From assembly GCA_949361645.1 (NCBI GenBank), contig OX442421.1:8956809-9020808 (forward strand): 64,000 nt of DNA, given 5' to 3'. The translations under genes and the position numbers were made by a program. The notes beneath the pieces are model-generated. The model was given only the letters and a program-made list of their open reading frames with translations, had not been told where the DNA came from and did not search any database. This document shows, in pieces, positions 10,452 to 58,036 of the stretch; the first letter of the stretch is position 1; each line of letters begins with the position of its first letter. This DNA is from Spongilla lacustris (taxonomy: Eukaryota; Porifera; Demospongiae; Spongillida; Spongillidae).

Positions 10452-13031
10452 TTACACCAGAGTCTCGTTCTTTGCTGATGCAGGATCAGGTAGTCTCAAT
10501 GATGTTGTCTTCCTTATTGTCACTAGCTTATAGTTTAACGTGTCCCTGTCTGTTTCATAGCCTGGGTCACTGCGTGCATCGATCCCTTGTAGGTGGCTCG
10601 AGTTGGAGCTGTAATAAGGTAGTGAGTGTGAATAGCAGTGTCTGTCCTCCCTGCAATTGAGGGAAGTAATGCTCCCATGGTTCAGTTTTGGGAGTACCCA
10701 GTCCTCCTTGTGGGACCTTCTACCTTGAACAGACAAGAGGCTACTGTTCAGGTTAGGTTTAAGGTTGCTACTAGCTTTTAATGGTGTTGGCTCAGCATTG
10801 GATGGTACTTCATTCTCCCTGGTCGATTTCAGGGTCCTTGTGTCTGCTCTGGAGTTGTGGCTAACTGTGGTGTGGTGACTAGGAAGGCTGCACATTGCTG
10901 GTATGGACATGGGGTTTGTCACAACAGTCATGGGGGAGCCACTACTCAAGACGATGGCAGGAATATCATGTGTGGAAAAGGCGGCTTGCTGTAGCTTGGT
11001 ATGGAGTGGAGGCATGGGAGTCGATGTGCGCTGCTCAGTGCGCTGGCCGGCAGGTGTGGTCATGGGCGTCGGCATCTCAACAATGGTGGTAAGGGACATC
11101 GAACGCTTTTTTGGGGGTGGAACTGGTACCAGGTGACTTGTTGGGGCCTTCATATGCAAGGGCATGGTGGTATTGTGACTGCTTGGAAGAACATTAGAGT
11201 TGTTCAGGGGAAGATATGATGGACGTGTGGCACGTAATGGAGATAAGGTAGGCGAAGGCTGGGTATGACCAACAGGTAAGGAGGTACTCATTGGGGTCTG
11301 CTCATCTTCACAGTTGGTAAGGCTATCTGACCCATTGCAGACATGACCTGATCTGCCAGGACAGGTTGTGCAAAGGTGGCCTGAGCAGTGGTGGCTTGAC
11401 TCATTGCAACACGAGCAAAGTGGCTGAGAGCCGTGACATGAGGGGCAGTGGCCCCCCAGGTGCTGCGGTGCACATGGGTGGTGGCTGCTGGAGCTGGAGG
11501 TACTGTGGAGGGAGGTGTGGGAGCTCCTGTGGCTGAGGTGGAGCTGGCTGTATATCTCAACTGGGGCTGATAGTTTGGGCACTGGACGCTTTAGGTGATG
11601 GTAGACTTCCTCCTCTCCAACCTTTGTGGGTGTGACTTTGGGTGTGAAGGACACAAAATCGTAGTCACTTTTAGATTCAACTTCTTGTGCAGGCAAGGAC
11701 GGGACACTGCATTGAGGTGGTGGGGTGAGGGCCGTATCTACGGGTATTGCAATCTGTCGCATAAGTGGTGGATTGCAAGAGCAAAACAAATTGGCCGGCA
11801 GTTCCTCCTCCTTTCCCCAGCACTTGTTGCTGCACCAGCTCTTGGAGTTCCTATGATGCTTAAGGACCAACACCAGAATGATGATGATGCATCCTAAGAT
11901 GACCACCCCTGATAGCACCGTTGCTAGTGAGATAGTGACAGTGGCAGGGTCTGCAATACTAGTAGTGTTACCATTAGTGAGAGGTAAGGAAGAAGAGTTG
12001 AGAGCCATTGATGAGGTAGGGGTGATGGTGCTAAGAGGAGGTGTAGAAGTGTGAGGTGGTACAGAGGGGGTAGTGGAGCTATCTGAGGAACTGGTTGGAA
12101 GCACAGAAGGAGAAGGAGCTACAATGGATGTAGTGACACCTGGAAAGCAAAAAATAGTATCAGCACGGTGTGGCAGGGCTAGGTGCAAAATAGGTTGCTT
12201 GTAATCATGCAGTATATATAAAGGTGCCCCGTATTTATTTATGTAATAGAACCTTAGCAACGGGTTAAAGAAGTTAGACAGAAGATTGTAAAGACAATCA
12301 TCGTCCATACGTAATTACATGTAGAAAAGAACGTGCGGGGCCGCATCTCACAAAACATCGTCGCGTACATGCAGTAATCCCCACTCGCGGACTTACCCTG
12401 TACGAATTTTGAAGTGGAGCTATTCGTCCTGTTAGTGTCAAAATAGGCGGTACATAAGACCCCCCATATAGCCGCGCTGGTCACCCGCAACGTACTCATC
12501 GCACTGACGGTGCCACCGTTTGTTTGATTTGTGTACGTAATTGTAGCGCCTGAAGTAACCGGCATGCCATTCACGGTCCAATTAAGCACTAGCTGTCCAA
12601 ACCCTGTTCCATTCGCACTACATGTATACGAACCATTCCCCTGCGCATTGATCGCTGGTTCGCTGTATATCGCATCTGTGAATGAACAATGTTACATGGG
12701 ATTTAAAAAATAAATTAAAAAAGAACTTACTTATCGGGACAATTAACCATTGGCTTGAACCACATTCGTACGCTTGGTTCAAGTGTTTATCGGATATGTT
12801 TACAACCGTGTATGTACAAGCCGAAGTGCCGAGCTGGGTGATAGAGACAGCAGTGCCGTTCTGATAAGTATAGGTAGTCCAACTACAAGTAGTACAAGTA
12901 CTTGTAGATGTAAAAGTTAGGTTTTGTCCCTTCTGTGCAGGTGTTGGTACTGGTGGTTCAACAGCGGCCAAGTATCCATCGATGCACAGCGTTGTCAACC
13001 ACACGGTAACCACTAGGTCATGCATATTCAT
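10452..13031 (-). CDS. Ig-like receptor B, paralogue of receptor A
   Basis: Exons 13031-12731, 12675-12397 and 12139-10452 join in frame (301+279+1688 nt, 755 aa) with the same phase-1 introns as receptor A. Start chosen at the Met before NMHDLVVTVWL, a signal peptide matching A; an in-frame Met at 13070 is possible. Same plan: two Ig-like domains, Ser/Thr/Pro stalk, membrane helix (SGVVILGCIIIILVLVL), tail with YHHL and YSQL, a Cys/His cluster, LNYKLV and terminal ETLV. The mid-tail tyrosines of A (NNYDTI, NSYNAM, TNYLAP) are replaced in B (NNSNVL, SSHNTT, TSHLVP). Exon 3 contains about 270 bp nearly identical to A at the DNA level. Receptor or adhesion function is inference. Confidence 0.75.
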
Positions 13032-13749
13032 CTTCGCAAAAATAACAATAATAACTAAGCTTACGTCCAAGATGTTTTATTAAGTAATAACAGGCTATAT
13101 TTGGGGGTAATACCCGTAAATATGGCCGCTGTGCTGAAGTCATGATATGGTTAGAACAGGTATGTTCACATTGACTAGTAGCTAGATTTGGGCTTCAAGG
13201 AGGAATGAGCACTTGAAAATATTTTTTCCCCCTGTCTTCTAGGGATGTACAGTAATATTGCTAGTTATCGATGGGCCTACTAATACGAAGTTTTTATTCG
13301 TAGCTTACAGTGAGGGAGTGGGGTAGGATGAGAGTGTTTCTAACAACTGTAACGTGCTTTATACAATTCAAAATGAAGCAGTGAGCTTTGTCAGTGGTAT
13401 GTGATGGCGCGCTATAATTAGAATATCTGGCCGGGCGTTTGAGATGGTTCGTCAAATTGTGTTGGGAATGTTAGTGGTGCCACTGAATGCTAACCAAGAT
13501 ATAATGGCTGCTATTGGGTATGTAACGTTTAAAGGTACATGTGTTGGCAAGGAAAGGGGCGTGACCAGTTAGTATAGACTTTTTGGTGGCAGTATATCAG
13601 TAGAGGCTGTGTTTTTTAAATATATTTTCTTACGACTTCGTGGAGTCGTATTTGATGAAAAGTACGCACACGCGTATACATGTAAAATCACATGTACACA
13701 TACACCCTCACACACCCCACACACCAGTATACTAGTAATCTTGAGAGGA
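13032..13749. promoter_or_regulatory. Shared upstream region of receptor B and ARF-GEF
   Basis: About 0.7 kb separates the divergently transcribed receptor B (minus) and ARF-GEF (plus). It must hold both 5' UTRs and core promoters. No TATA box or named element could be assigned. Confidence 0.4.
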
Positions 13750-49790
<36,041 letters not shown>

Positions 49791-50290
49791 AACATGTGAA
49801 TGTTTTGTGCATGCAGTTATATTGTCATTTTTGCTGTGTTTTTGTGCAAAAGATTATTAGAAATTTATACTCTGTCAAATCAATTCTATATGTGTATGCA
49901 TAAGACCAGGGTTGCCAAAGGTCAGGTCAAGCCTATAGAAGTACCGAGGCTTGGGCGTACTTTTCAGCGGAGTAACGTAAGACTGCTGCAAATCAACAGC
50001 GAAACATGCCTTTATCTAGCAAAGCCAAAGGTGCCATAATAGCTTGGCCTAGCGGCATTGTCTTCAATGTAGTAGTTTATTTATTTATTTAAAAATCTAT
50101 CTCTCAGGTTAAGCACAGTCAGAAAAGAAGGTGCAACCTATTCTTCCAGAAGTAGTACTCAAATCAAAAAGTAGCAACACAAATTCATCCCCAGCAGATG
50201 AGGAACATATAACTGAAGTGTGATGCTATTGCAATCAGAGGAGGCTGGCAAAGTTATGAATGGCTGCAATAATCCTAGCTGTCCAATTGA
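49791..50290. other. 3' flank of ARFGEF
   Basis: Presumed 3' UTR and spacer. No AATAAA close to the stop was identified and no gene seen. Confidence 0.4.
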
Positions 50291-51962
50291 GTGGTTTCAT
50301 ATAGAGTCTGGCAATTGAGATGCCAGCATGCCACCCAAAGCCCAAGAGCAGGCTCAGCTGAGCCTTCAGCATGGTGGACTAGGCTTCAGATCACTTGCCC
50401 ATTACGGCTCTGCAGCATGCATTGCCTCTGTCAGCATTACTGGCTCTTCCTTAGTCACCAATGCACCTTATTCGACCGCAAATATGAATATATTCTTGTG
50501 TGATATGCATGTGACATAATTGGAAAGGCGTCGCCGTTAATGAGATACACGAACATGGCTGAACTGTAGGATTCGTTTAAGCAGCTTGATACGGTGGGAA
50601 AGTTACGCTATAAAGAGAAGCTTGGTATGCTAGGGGTAACCACAGATCCATACAGTACTTCAAGAGACGTTTGGCAGGCCCACTAAGTGTTTTCTTCGAC
50701 GCACATCACAAGGGCTGTGTAAATCATGACAGCTCAACTCCGTAATTGAGGCGCAGAATCTCAACAACCCTACACCGTGTTAACATGTTTTATATCACAA
50801 TACACCCACTAGACATCACTACACGTGGATTCTGCTTGGTGCTACCGTTCCTTGTTCTATCTTTACAAAAATTGGCTCACAGTACAAGTCATTAAATTGC
50901 CTTGTCTTGATTATGTTATAAATAACAAAAAACGAGGTGAAGTCAAATCAGTCCTATTACACCCACGGTATGATAGAGAGCTTATGTACGTCGCTGGTGT
51001 TCCTTTTTACCCTTTTCACGGAGGGCCAGAGGGATTACAAGATTGTTTTCAATACAGGGACGGCAAACTATAACCTCGCACCATGCGGATCACCAAATCG
51101 ATAGAAAAGAACGGAACCAACCTTGTATGAAAGTTTTAGGCCTTGAAAAGTGATCGCTGTTAGTTCCTGAACTCACTCGTCTTTAGAGAACTTCGTGTCG
51201 CGTGATGTAATTGAACCAATATTGGGACGATCGTGTGACATTTATATATTCATATTGCAGTCTATTGCATGCACTGACAGCCTTTAATGCTAAAGTAATA
51301 TCTAATGATGACTTGTCCATTGAGGAGGCTGTTGACCACCCACATCGACAGCAACTTCGTACGCTTGCAAATATGACATTTAATTATTTGTCCTTGCAAA
51401 TATTACCTTCTGGTACAGGGCCGTAGCAGCCACTCCGGCCGGTCAGGCCATGGCCGGACCAGTTTTTTACCCGAACGAAAAATTATTATGCAGAACTAGG
51501 CTGGAAGCTGGCAGTGGTCTTGGTCATGACCAGAAACAATCTAGACCAGCAGACATTCTAGTTAACAACTGGGGCTTCAATGGCAAACCTGCTGCGTTCG
51601 ACCTATCTGTGTCGTCTCCGCTAAAACCTGACATAGTTTCCGAAGCGGGACACACAGCAGGCACTGCAGCTTTTGCCACAGAACAGCGAAAGATACTAGC
51701 AAATTCTGGGATTTGTGCAGAACTAGGCTGGAGCTGCATACCGCTTGTTGTCGATTCATTCGGGGCATGGGGCCAACTTGCCTCTGACACCTTCAAGAAA
51801 CTTGCTTCCCGCCTTTTAGTCCAGGTTAACTCCTCCACTTCCACCACTCTGGACAGCATTTATTCGAGACTAAACCTTTCCCTTGTGCGCTCGAATGCCA
51901 GAGCATTTCTTGCAAGGGCAGGTCCCCGTGCTAAAGTCTCAGATCTCTACTTAGATAGTTGA
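50291..51962 (+). pseudogene. RT-related retroelement, internally deleted copy
   Basis: At 50328 a frame reads AQLSLQHGGLGFRSLAHYG, the RT thumb motif of the family. Near 51250 another reads YCSLLHALTAFNAKVISND. At 51450-51962 an intact 170-codon frame gives RLEAGSGLGHD, SRPADILVNNWGF, AAFDLSVSSPLKP, ELGWSCIPLVVDSFGAW and RLNLSLVRSNARAFLARAG. The last part aligns with 6169-6815, but the DPLGHH block is missing, so sequence was lost in between. Confidence 0.65.
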
Positions 51963-52029
51963 CTCATACATAGTTACATAGTTTACTAGTAGTTAAATAT
52001 TGAAATTTGTGTTTAACATAGAGGTTAGC

Positions 52030-52350
52030 CGAATGGTTAACTGAAGTTAATGGCCGGAAAGGGCAGTGCCCGCGGCACGTGTATATAGGACGGCGCTCGT
52101 GATCATCAGCAAGCCACGTATGATAATATCGTAGTGCGCGCTAAGTTCAGCAGGAAGCGGAAGATGTCACAGACGTCTCGGGAGGATCGCCGCACCCGAA
52201 CGAAAATGGCCGCAGCCTGGCAGGGGACCCATGCAATCACCGCGGTATCAGGATCAGACAGGGACGTAAAATTATAGGTGGGCCCGTTGCATATAGCTAT
52301 AGTGTGCGGTGACCATGCACGGGACTCGGGAGTGCGTAGCTCCAGCCTAG
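52030..52350. other. GC-shifted spacer before tandem array
   Basis: Composition changes abruptly to GC-rich. No gene recognised. Confidence 0.4.
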
Positions 52351-52351
52351 T

Positions 52352-53320
52352 AACGGACTCGGAAGCGCGGTGCTTCAGTCGTTCATCTGGCGCATGTATG
52401 TTAGTAGGGCTAACGACAGTAGTTACGAACTGAGTTCGGGTGATGTGCCGAGAAGGGGCGCTCGTCGGCTCGGGAGCTAGCAGCTCCAGTCTAGTACATG
52501 CATGGATATACTTAACGGACTCGGAAGCGCGGTGCTTCAGTTGCTCATCTGGCGCATGTATGTTAGTAGGGCTAACGACAGTAGCTGCGAACTGGGAATG
52601 AAGAGTTCGGGTGGCGCGTCGAGAAGGGGTGCTCGTTGGCTCGGGAGCTCGCAGCTCCAGCCTAGTACAGCTATATACTTAACGGATTAGGAAGCGCGGT
52701 GCTTAACTCGCTCATCTGGCGCATGTATATGTTAGTGTAGCGGCCTTAGTATATAGGGCTAACGACAGTATAGTTATACGAATTGGGAGTTAAGAGTTCG
52801 GGCGGTGTGCCGAGAAGGGGCGCTCGTTGGCTCGGGAGCTTGCAGCTCCAGCCTAGTACATCTATATACTTAACGGACCCGGAAGCGCGGTGCTTCAGTC
52901 GCTCGTCTGCATGCATGGCGCATGTATATGTTAGGAGTTACAAACTGGGAATTAAGCGTTCGGGTGGTGTGCTGAAAAACGGCACTCGTCGGCAGCCTAG
53001 TATATACCTATAACGGACTTGGAAGCGCGGTGCTTCAGTCGATCATCTCGCGCATGCATGTGGGAAGCATTCGGGTGGTGGGCCGAGAGGGGCGCTCGTC
53101 GGAGCGGTTCCCCATGCCCAGGACCGGACAACGGGGCTCGGGAGTGCTCCAGTCGATTGCCACCGCACCAGTATCAAGCAGCGGGCTCGCGGGAGCGCGC
53201 GGCCCCGGCAAGTATAGAACGCTACCAAGCGGCCTATATACATGTCAGTATATCGAGCGGGTTCGGGCGCGGGAGCTCGTTGCTCCAGCCAGCGCGCCAA
53301 CCTAGCGGTTTAATGGGGGA
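52352..53320. repeat. GC-rich tandem array, 140-190-bp unit
   Basis: At least five diverged units, each starting AACGGACTCGGAAGCGCGGT GCTTCAGTCG (near 52352, 52513, 52680, 52872, 53013). Units contain GGCGCATGTATGTTAG, GGGCTAACGACAGTA, CGAGAAGGGGCGCTCGTCGG and GGGAGCTCGCAGCTCCAGCC. The last block contains a similar inverted GGAGC/GCTCC core. No coding function seen. Confidence 0.85.
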
Positions 53321-53639
53321 GCTGTGTACAGGAGACAGGCAGCCATGCAGCTCCCATGCAGCTGGAAGGAAAAAATTAAATAATTTTTAAAAATAAATAA
53401 ATACAAAGCAAGTAACGCGTCGTTATTCTCCTTGTACTGAATAACAGCAAGATGCATGCGATCGCGATATGTGCATCTCGGTGCGGTGATCACGCAGTGG
53501 TCAAGTATCATATGCATGAAGCATATGGAGAAATCAACGGACACGAAAGTTGCGGTTTGTAAATTTTTGGATTTCATTCCGCGGTACGTTCCATAGAGAA
53601 TGTATGGCGTTTTTACTAACTTGATTATTATTTACTTAA

Positions 53640-54062
53640 CTAACAGACCTGCAACTTTTGCCACCCTCTAATACTACTCTAAATGATGTTTAAATGTAGG
53701 CAATTTCAAATTTTATACCTTGTATCGTCCAAAATTCTGGGACCATTTCTGAAAATATGATATTCCATAGACTTGTACAGAAAATGGAAAAAAATCATGC
53801 TAATTAAGATATTCCATTAGTTATAACTAATGAACAGAGGGGGGTTAGAACTTTTGCCACCCTCTGAAACAATTCTACAACTATCCAAATAATATAATAT
53901 ATGAAAAAAAGTGGATGTTGTCGTGAAGAATTTGGGGACCATTTTTAAAAATAGTAAATCAGTTTTGGTGCAATAAGGCGCCATTTTTAAATGGCGTTTC
54001 TATGTGTTGCCATAGATATTTAGTAAAATCAAGGATATTCCATAGTTAATAAAATGAGACTA
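53640..54062. repeat. Degenerate about 195-bp direct repeat, AT-rich
   Basis: ACTTTTGCCACCCTCT ... GGGACCATTT ... ATATTCCATAG appears twice (53654-53770 and 53850-54045) in the same order with heavy divergence. Confidence 0.65.
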
Positions 54063-54294
54063 GGATCTAGGACATGCCAGCATTTTGCAAAGCTGGAGTC
54101 GAGCAGAGGGCGTGGTGGGCCAGGTGCCGCCCCGTGCCGGGGGTAACTACTAGTACATGCCATGGAATACTAAAAGCTTCGAGTCTGTGTTTTCTGCAAG
54201 ACAGATCGATGTATTGAAATGATGTTAGGCTGCTTACCTCGACCGGCTGCTCAGACAAGAGATGTAGGCCTACACGTAGCTGTAGCTGGATCTG

Positions 54295-54335
54295 AGCTAT
54301 CCGAGTGCATCCTGAGGTCTACAGGGCGACGAGGG
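54295..54335 (+). mobile_element. LTR end and primer-binding-like site of Ty3/gypsy element
   Basis: TGAGCTATCCGAGTGCATCC followed by TGAGGTCTACA, then GGGCGACGAGGG at 54324-54335. A GGCGACGAGG motif commonly follows the 5' LTR in animal Ty3/gypsy elements, and a gag-like frame starts just downstream. The same TGAGCTATCC block recurs at 56325. Confidence 0.5.
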
Positions 54336-54383
54336 TGCATGGGATAGCTAAGAAGGATGGCAGGGGAGTGTGACGCGTCAACG

Positions 54384-55060
54384 GAAGACTGGTTGAGTTA
54401 ATACGTCGAGCGGTTAGAACATTTCTTCCTGGCAAATAAAGTGGAAGCCGAACAGAAAAAGGACGCTTTCCTCGCCTGTATTACATTTGGCCTGCTCCGA
54501 GCGCTCGTAGCACCCCAGAAATTGAAAGACCGAACGTACGAGCAACTGGTCGCAGCCTTAACGACACACGTAGCGCCTAAACCTCTAGTCATCGCAGAAC
54601 GTACGGTTCCACAAACGGGACAAAAGGAGGGATATGTGGTATGCAGCAAGTTTGCAGAACTGTGCGTTTGGTGCGACGTTATCAGAGACGCTGAGAGACA
54701 GGGTGTTCTTTGGTATGAGGGACGAGGGGGTACAGAAGAGACTCCTCACAAAGGCAGACCTCACTTTTGCCAAGGTGCTGGAGACAGCGGAAATAGCGGA
54801 AAGGGAGACTAAAGACGCGCAGAACAGTTGCAGAGTGTCACAAAACAGGATCAAGACCCTGAAGTACATCAAGTGGCAGCACCACCAAGAAGGGGGAGAC
54901 AGTCAGGCCTAGGGGCTTGCAACAGGTGTGGAGGAGCGCATGATACTCAACAGTGCAGGTTCAGAAACAAAGTTTGCAGGAAATGGGGGCAAATTGAGAG
55001 GGCGTGTTGTGCAAAGAAAAGGGCAGAAGGAACAGGTGTTGGAAAGGGTGTACCCACTAG
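54384..55060 (+). pseudogene. Ty3/gypsy-like gag remnant with zinc knuckle
   Basis: Three frames in sequence: FFLANKVEAEQKKDAFLAC ... LVAPQKLKDRTYEQLV (to about 54640), then CAFGATLSETLRDRVFFGM, GVQKRLLTKADLTFAKVLE (to about 54830), then CNRCGGAHDTQQCRF plus KVCRKWGQIERACC. The last is a CCHC-type knuckle (C-x2-C-x3-H-x4-C) followed by a degraded second one. Two frameshifts and the missing pol show it is dead. Confidence 0.8.
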
Positions 55061-55259
55061 AGACCACTCTGTGAAGGAACTAAAGGGGGACGATGAAAGC
55101 AATGAAGAATGGGACGGACTGAAATGGGGATTACTACATGGCCTAGCAGAAGACAAGAGATATGGAATGAAACAGAGGACAATGGGTAAACCTATATGTA
55201 TGTGGAGTTCATCATGAATGAACAACTGCTATGTATCAATACAATTGGTTGTACCCCAA

Positions 55260-55790
55260 ATTGTACAGGCCTGTACAATTTTATAGGCCTGTACCACTGT
55301 ACAGGCCACTACCCCTCCCTGTACACGCCATTACCCTTGTACAGGCCTGCACCCCTGTACAAGCCTGTACCCTTGTACAGTCCTGTACACCCCCCCCCCC
55401 CCCAAGTACAGGCCTGTACCCCTGTCCAGGCCACTACCCCTCCCTGTACACGCCATTACCCTTGTACAGGCCTGCACTCCTGTACAAGCCTGTACCCTCG
55501 TACAGTCCTGTACCCCCCCCCCCCCCCCCCCCCACCCACCCCAGTACAGGCCTGTACCCCTGTCCAGGCTTGTACCCCTCCCTGCATGTACACGCCTTTA
55601 CCCCTGTACAAGCCTGTACCCACTGTACAGTCCTGTAAACCCCCCCCCCCCCCCCCCGCCAGTACAGGCCTGTACCCCTGTCCAGGCTTGTATCCCTGTA
55701 CCCCTCCTTGAACATGCCTGTATCCCTGAGCAGGCCTGTACCCCTCCGTGAACAGTGGTACAGGCCTATACCTCTCCCTGTACCCTTTCA
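55260..55790. repeat. Palindromic GTACAGGCCTGTAC array with poly-C runs
   Basis: Many 12-17-bp units built on TGTACAGGCCTGTAC (self-complementary) and CCCCTGTACAAGCC, in higher-order blocks of about 120 bp separated by C12-C20 tracts. The core reads alike on both strands, so ORFs on both strands are artefacts. Confidence 0.93.
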
Positions 55791-55829
55791 CAGGATTGTA
55801 CTGCTGTACATGTATAGTTCATGTCTCTA

Positions 55830-56250
55830 CTCAAAGCATGGCTTTATAACCGGACCTCTTCTGTAGTTTTGGGTGGCCATCCCTCCTGAATAGACTGAAA
55901 CACCCTTGCTAACACCAGGTCCCTTAATTGTTGTTGTTCTTCGTAATTCTGCCACTGCGACCAGGAGGGTTTGTAGTTGGGAATGTCCCACCTTCCTCCT
56001 CGTCCATTTGTGCCATCTGCATGTCGGCCACCACTGGGAGACGTGAAAGTGCATCAGCATTTGTGTGGTGAGTGGTACTCTTGTACCTGATATCAAGACA
56101 GGGCTAGCCTACCGCATATACCAATGCAACCGTGCTGCTGTCACTGCTGGTAATCCCTTTTCAGGGTTGAGAATGGACAACAAGGGATGGTGGTCTGTCA
56201 CCAGTGTGAAATGGGGAGGAACTGTGATGTCCGGAAACATTCAGTGATTA
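55830..56250 (-). pseudogene. Ty3/gypsy-like RNase H fragment, opposite strand
   Basis: Read on the minus strand from 56215: FTLVTDHHPLLSILNPEKG, LPAVTAARL, then after frame breaks THHTNADALSRLPVV. TDH...PLLSILNPEKG and NADALSRLP are hallmarks of the Ty3/gypsy RNase H region. It is inverted relative to the gag remnant 0.8 kb away, so the two cannot be one intact insertion. Confidence 0.8.
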
Positions 56251-56324
56251 GAGATAAATAGGATGTGTGTGCATGTGATTACGTGTATGATTCAGTATAA
56301 TGAATGAATGGTTGTTGATGTTGT

Positions 56325-56351
56325 GAGCTATCCGAGTGCATCCTGAGGTAT
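56325..56351 (+). repeat. Second copy of the LTR-end block
   Basis: TGAGCTATCCGAGTGCATCC plus TGAGGT, identical to 54295-54320. It flanks the inverted RNase H fragment. Confidence 0.75.
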
Positions 56352-56840
56352 CGAGTGTCTGAGAAACAAACCAGCCTAGGACGCCATTGCATGTGGCTGA
56401 ATCTTTTGAAACATGATCACATGTACATGTACAACAGTGCTTTGTTGTGACACCTGCAGTTAAATTAACACAACAGTAACGCTACATTACATCCATAGTG
56501 ACATCCATGCACATGCACTGTTCCTTCTGATTGTTCCTGCAGCTAGTGAGCGTTGTATGTAAAAAATCAATTTAAGCTGACACTTGAACTCCCTGAAATA
56601 AAAATGCAGTGATTACTAGAATACACCTGAACACACATATTGCATACTGTAGAAGAGAACAGGTTAACTTACGTCCTTTTCTTCAACCCAATATAAGTGT
56701 CTTCTTAAAACCACTTTACAACACTGGAAAGCATGGTATTATTTTGTTTTTTAAAAACAAACCCAGCTAGCTTACCTTTTTCCTTTCATACACAATCCTT
56801 TCAGTCTGATAGTACTTCATTTGACATGCGCTATAAGATG
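56352..56840. other. Intergenic, no gene seen
   Basis: Ordinary composition; nothing recognised. Confidence 0.4.
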
Positions 56841-56996
56841 AGAGCCGGGGCCAGCGGGGTGAATGGGGATAAGGGGAGGAAAGGAGAGAGGAGGAGCGAG
56901 AGTGATGGGAGGGAGGGGGAGGTAGACGGGATGAGGAGGGAGGGAGATGGAAGGGGAGGTAAGGAAATTGAATGGAGGAGGAAAAGAGAAAGTATT
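56841..56996. repeat. Purine-rich GA/GGGA tract
   Basis: About 155 bp with almost only G and A on the plus strand (GGAGGGAGGGAGATGG...), irregular period. ORFs on either strand are low-complexity artefacts. Confidence 0.8.
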
Positions 56997-57384
56997 ATTT
57001 GTTTTTTTTTGTACAGGTTGTGGTGGCAGTTTGTATATGCCAAAACATTGAGTGTCTGACTGGCTAAATACAATTGAGGGATTCATGAAAGTTTGTGTTA
57101 TGATGTTCTACTTCCATTGCTGCAGTATTATTGTAGGAAGTCTTCCCTTCATATGTACAGTTAAATGGCATGTTTGTGAACCCTGGATTAATTGACAGAA
57201 CAGCAAGTGACATGCCACGTGTACACCAGGGGGTAGGTACGGTAAATCCCTGGTGTTATAGGAAGTACATGCATGTAATGGTGTGCTTCTTGTACACGTA
57301 ACATCTGTAGCAAATGCATGACTGGAAACCATAAGTGATACTGGCAGATGTTGCCTATTCCTGCCTCCTCCTCCCCCACGTTCA
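56997..57384. other. Intergenic, no gene seen
   Basis: Nothing recognised. Confidence 0.4.
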
Positions 57385-57388
57385 GCTG

Positions 57389-57423
<35 letters not shown>

Positions 57424-57436
57424 TGTGTGTGTGTGA

Positions 57437-57490
<54 letters not shown>

Positions 57491-57492
57491 AT
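57385..57492. repeat. (GT)n tract
   Basis: GT microsatellite with two GAATGT interruptions. Confidence 0.95.
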
Positions 57493-57935
57493 GTATGTGT
57501 GTGTGTACATAAACACCTGCTGATCCTATCTTATTTTGATGTTTGTACAAAGTAACAAAGGCCCAATGTTATGAATTTTGTTGTGTGGCCAGACTGTGCT
57601 GATAAAAGGTCTAGGTCTGTACATGTACATACAGTGAATAATCTCATGCACAATGCCATGCATCTTTGTGCAAATACAACCCCTAGGCCTGGTTTTGCTG
57701 GTTGTCCTAGGGAAAAGCTGTGTCCTGGAAGTTCATAGTATGTTAACAGATGTGCAGCACTACTACTTGTGTCCATACATGTATGTACATTTTTGGTGAG
57801 CCCCAGGGTTATTCTATTGCCTGTCTACTTGTTGCCAGCTAGGCTTGGAGTACTACAGTTGAGAGCCTTACTGTTGACAGTAATGAGAGCAAGGTACTAC
57901 ATGTAATGCCGTGCATACTAAAAATGAAAACCTTT
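57493..57935. other. Intergenic, no gene seen
   Basis: Nothing recognised. Confidence 0.4.
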
Positions 57936-58036
57936 AGGGAAGGCCAACAATATAGGGAGAAGGCTACCTATAGGGAGAAGGCCAACTGTATAGGGAGAAG
58001 GCCACTGTATAGGGAGAAGGCCAACTGACCAACAGT
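57936..58036. repeat. 20-bp TATAGGGAGAAGGCCAACNG minisatellite, small outlier
   Basis: Four units of the same 20-bp sequence that forms the large array at 59605-60292, 1.6 kb away. Confidence 0.9.
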
